DNA of 64,000 bases from Actinomycetota bacterium (GTDB taxonomy: Bacteria; Actinomycetota; Acidimicrobiia; Acidimicrobiales; Ilumatobacteraceae), in contig JAPOJQ010000001.1 of the NCBI GenBank assembly GCA_029978335.1, positions 100,795 through 164,794 of the forward strand. Direction: 5' to 3'. Position numbers and translations under genes: made by a program. This document shows positions 63,377-64,000 of this stretch, piece after piece (position 1 is the stretch's first letter; the number at the start of each line of letters is the position of its first letter). The notes below the pieces were generated by a model. It ran no database searches, was not told the DNA's origin, and saw nothing but the letters and a program-made list of their open reading frames with translations.

Positions 63377-64000
63377 CTGAGAACGACGCCCGGTGCTCCT
63401 GCAACCACCTCGCCAACCCGCCACCAACCATCGGCCATGAGATCGCCGGCCAGCGATTGGGTGACCGCAGCCAACAGACCACCCGAAGTTTGAGGGTCAA
63501 AGCACAACGCCTCGCCAACCTCATCGCCATTCGAATCGAAATGCTGTCCGAGATACTCACGGTTTCTCGGATCACCACCGGTACGAACGCCGTCGGCGGC
63601 AGCTTCGGCGGCGCCGGGATACGCACGAAGCGAGGCGCTGTCGATTGCGGCACGCACACCCGAGCGCTCAGCCATCTCCCAACCATGTCCAGCGAGTCCG
63701 TAGCCCGTGACGTCAGTTGCTGCCCGGACTGCGTCGCCGGCGGCCACCAATTGTTCCGAAGCCCGCCGGTTCAGCGTTCGCATTCCTGCAATTGCTGCAG
63801 CGCGATCAGTCACACTGCCCGCCGCGAGCGTCAAACCGGTGCCAATCGGCTTAGAGAGCATCAACACATCGCCAACCCGCGCACCCGCTTTGCGCAAGAC
63901 ACGATCCGGATGCACCACGCCTTGTACGGCGAGACCATAAATCGGTTCCGGATTGCGGATCGTGTGTCCACCGGCGATCGATCCGCCGGCTTCGGCGACC
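63373..64000 (-). CDS. selD: Selenide, water dikinase, C-terminal part (5' end outside window)
   Basis: About 209 residues of SelD are visible and the frame stays open to the window edge. Motifs: EAGGSIAGGHTIRNPEPIYGLA (first 20 shown only in part), VGDVLMLSKPIGTG, TDVTGYGLAGHGWEMAE and CFDPQTSGGLLAAV, all of the AIR-synthase/SelD fold. SelD makes selenophosphate for selenocysteine or 2-selenouridine. The N-terminal Cys/Sec residue is beyond the edge. Confidence 0.93.
   Translation of the reverse strand, partial: VAEAGGSIAGGHTIRNPEPIYGLAVQGVVHPDRVLRKAGARVGDVLMLSKPIGTGLTLAAGSVTDRAAAIAGMRTLNRRASEQLVAAGDAVRAATDVTGYGLAGHGWEMAERSGVRAAIDSASLRAYPGAAEAAADGVRTGGDPRNREYLGQHFDSNGDEVGEALCFDPQTSGGLLAAVTQSLAGDLMADGWWRVGEVVAGAPGVVLR

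Overview
The window looks like chromosomal DNA of a GC-rich actinobacterium, most probably class Acidimicrobiia (an Ilumatobacter-like or uncultured marine/freshwater lineage). This is inferred from gene content: a long ispG-rseP-dxr-cdsA-frr-pyrH-tsf-rpsB-M23-whiG-xerC-dprA-comM block in the usual actinobacterial order, a WhiG-type sigma factor, DUF3039, DUF4192-like and DUF4031 proteins, a GAAC-N4-GTTC LexA box, and many apparently leaderless promoters. It is dense core-genome sequence with almost no spacers over 150 bases. I see no IS element, prophage or CRISPR array.

Layout. 1-3.1 kb: end of a probable M48 peptidase gene, ybaK, then a thioesterase and two CoA-ester lyases (malyl-CoA lyase type) in tandem. 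3.1-16.4 kb: the long minus-strand isoprenoid / membrane protease / phospholipid / translation / recombination block. 16.5-24.5 kb: clpP, two fold-type II PLP enzymes, tRNA-Leu(UAG), a tiny zinc ribbon, a secreted copper monooxygenase with a c-type haem site, a thiolase and a D-threonine aldolase-like enzyme. 24.5-35.4 kb: rdgB-rph-murI, a phosphate transporter with its PhoU-like partner, cysteine synthase, methylmalonyl-CoA mutase catalytic subunit, RidA, a class II aldolase, an exporter, a rhodanese-MoeB protein and a sirtuin. 35.4-46.8 kb: leucyl aminopeptidase, YceI, a heterodimeric ABC exporter behind an ArsC-like gene, DUF proteins, an ACT-domain malic enzyme preceded by a candidate leader peptide and attenuator, and an M20 peptidase with DUF3039. 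46.8-53.9 kb: an SOS mutagenesis cassette, imuA'-imuB-nudix plus dnaE2, with a LexA box in front of imuA' and another in front of dnaE2. 53.9-64 kb: a peptidase S51/CysS-tail fusion, a CarH-like B12 photoreceptor, an Nfu N-domain protein, KtrAB potassium uptake, a divergent zur-znuC / znuA-znuB zinc system with a Zur-like box on the znuA start codon, rnhB, and a truncated selD.

How the genes work together. Mcl, its CitE/Mcl2-like neighbour and methylmalonyl-CoA mutase fit a C2/C3 acyl-CoA carbon route in which glyoxylate and acetyl-CoA or propionyl-CoA are joined or split. The imu cassette gives inducible translesion synthesis. The Zur/Znu set is a self-contained zinc homeostasis unit.

A recurring promoter pattern, TANNNT followed by 6-7 nt and directly by the start codon, occurs before about twenty genes. 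I used it with Shine-Dalgarno matches to choose start codons. All assignments come from reading the sequence and from remembered family motifs; no database search was run.
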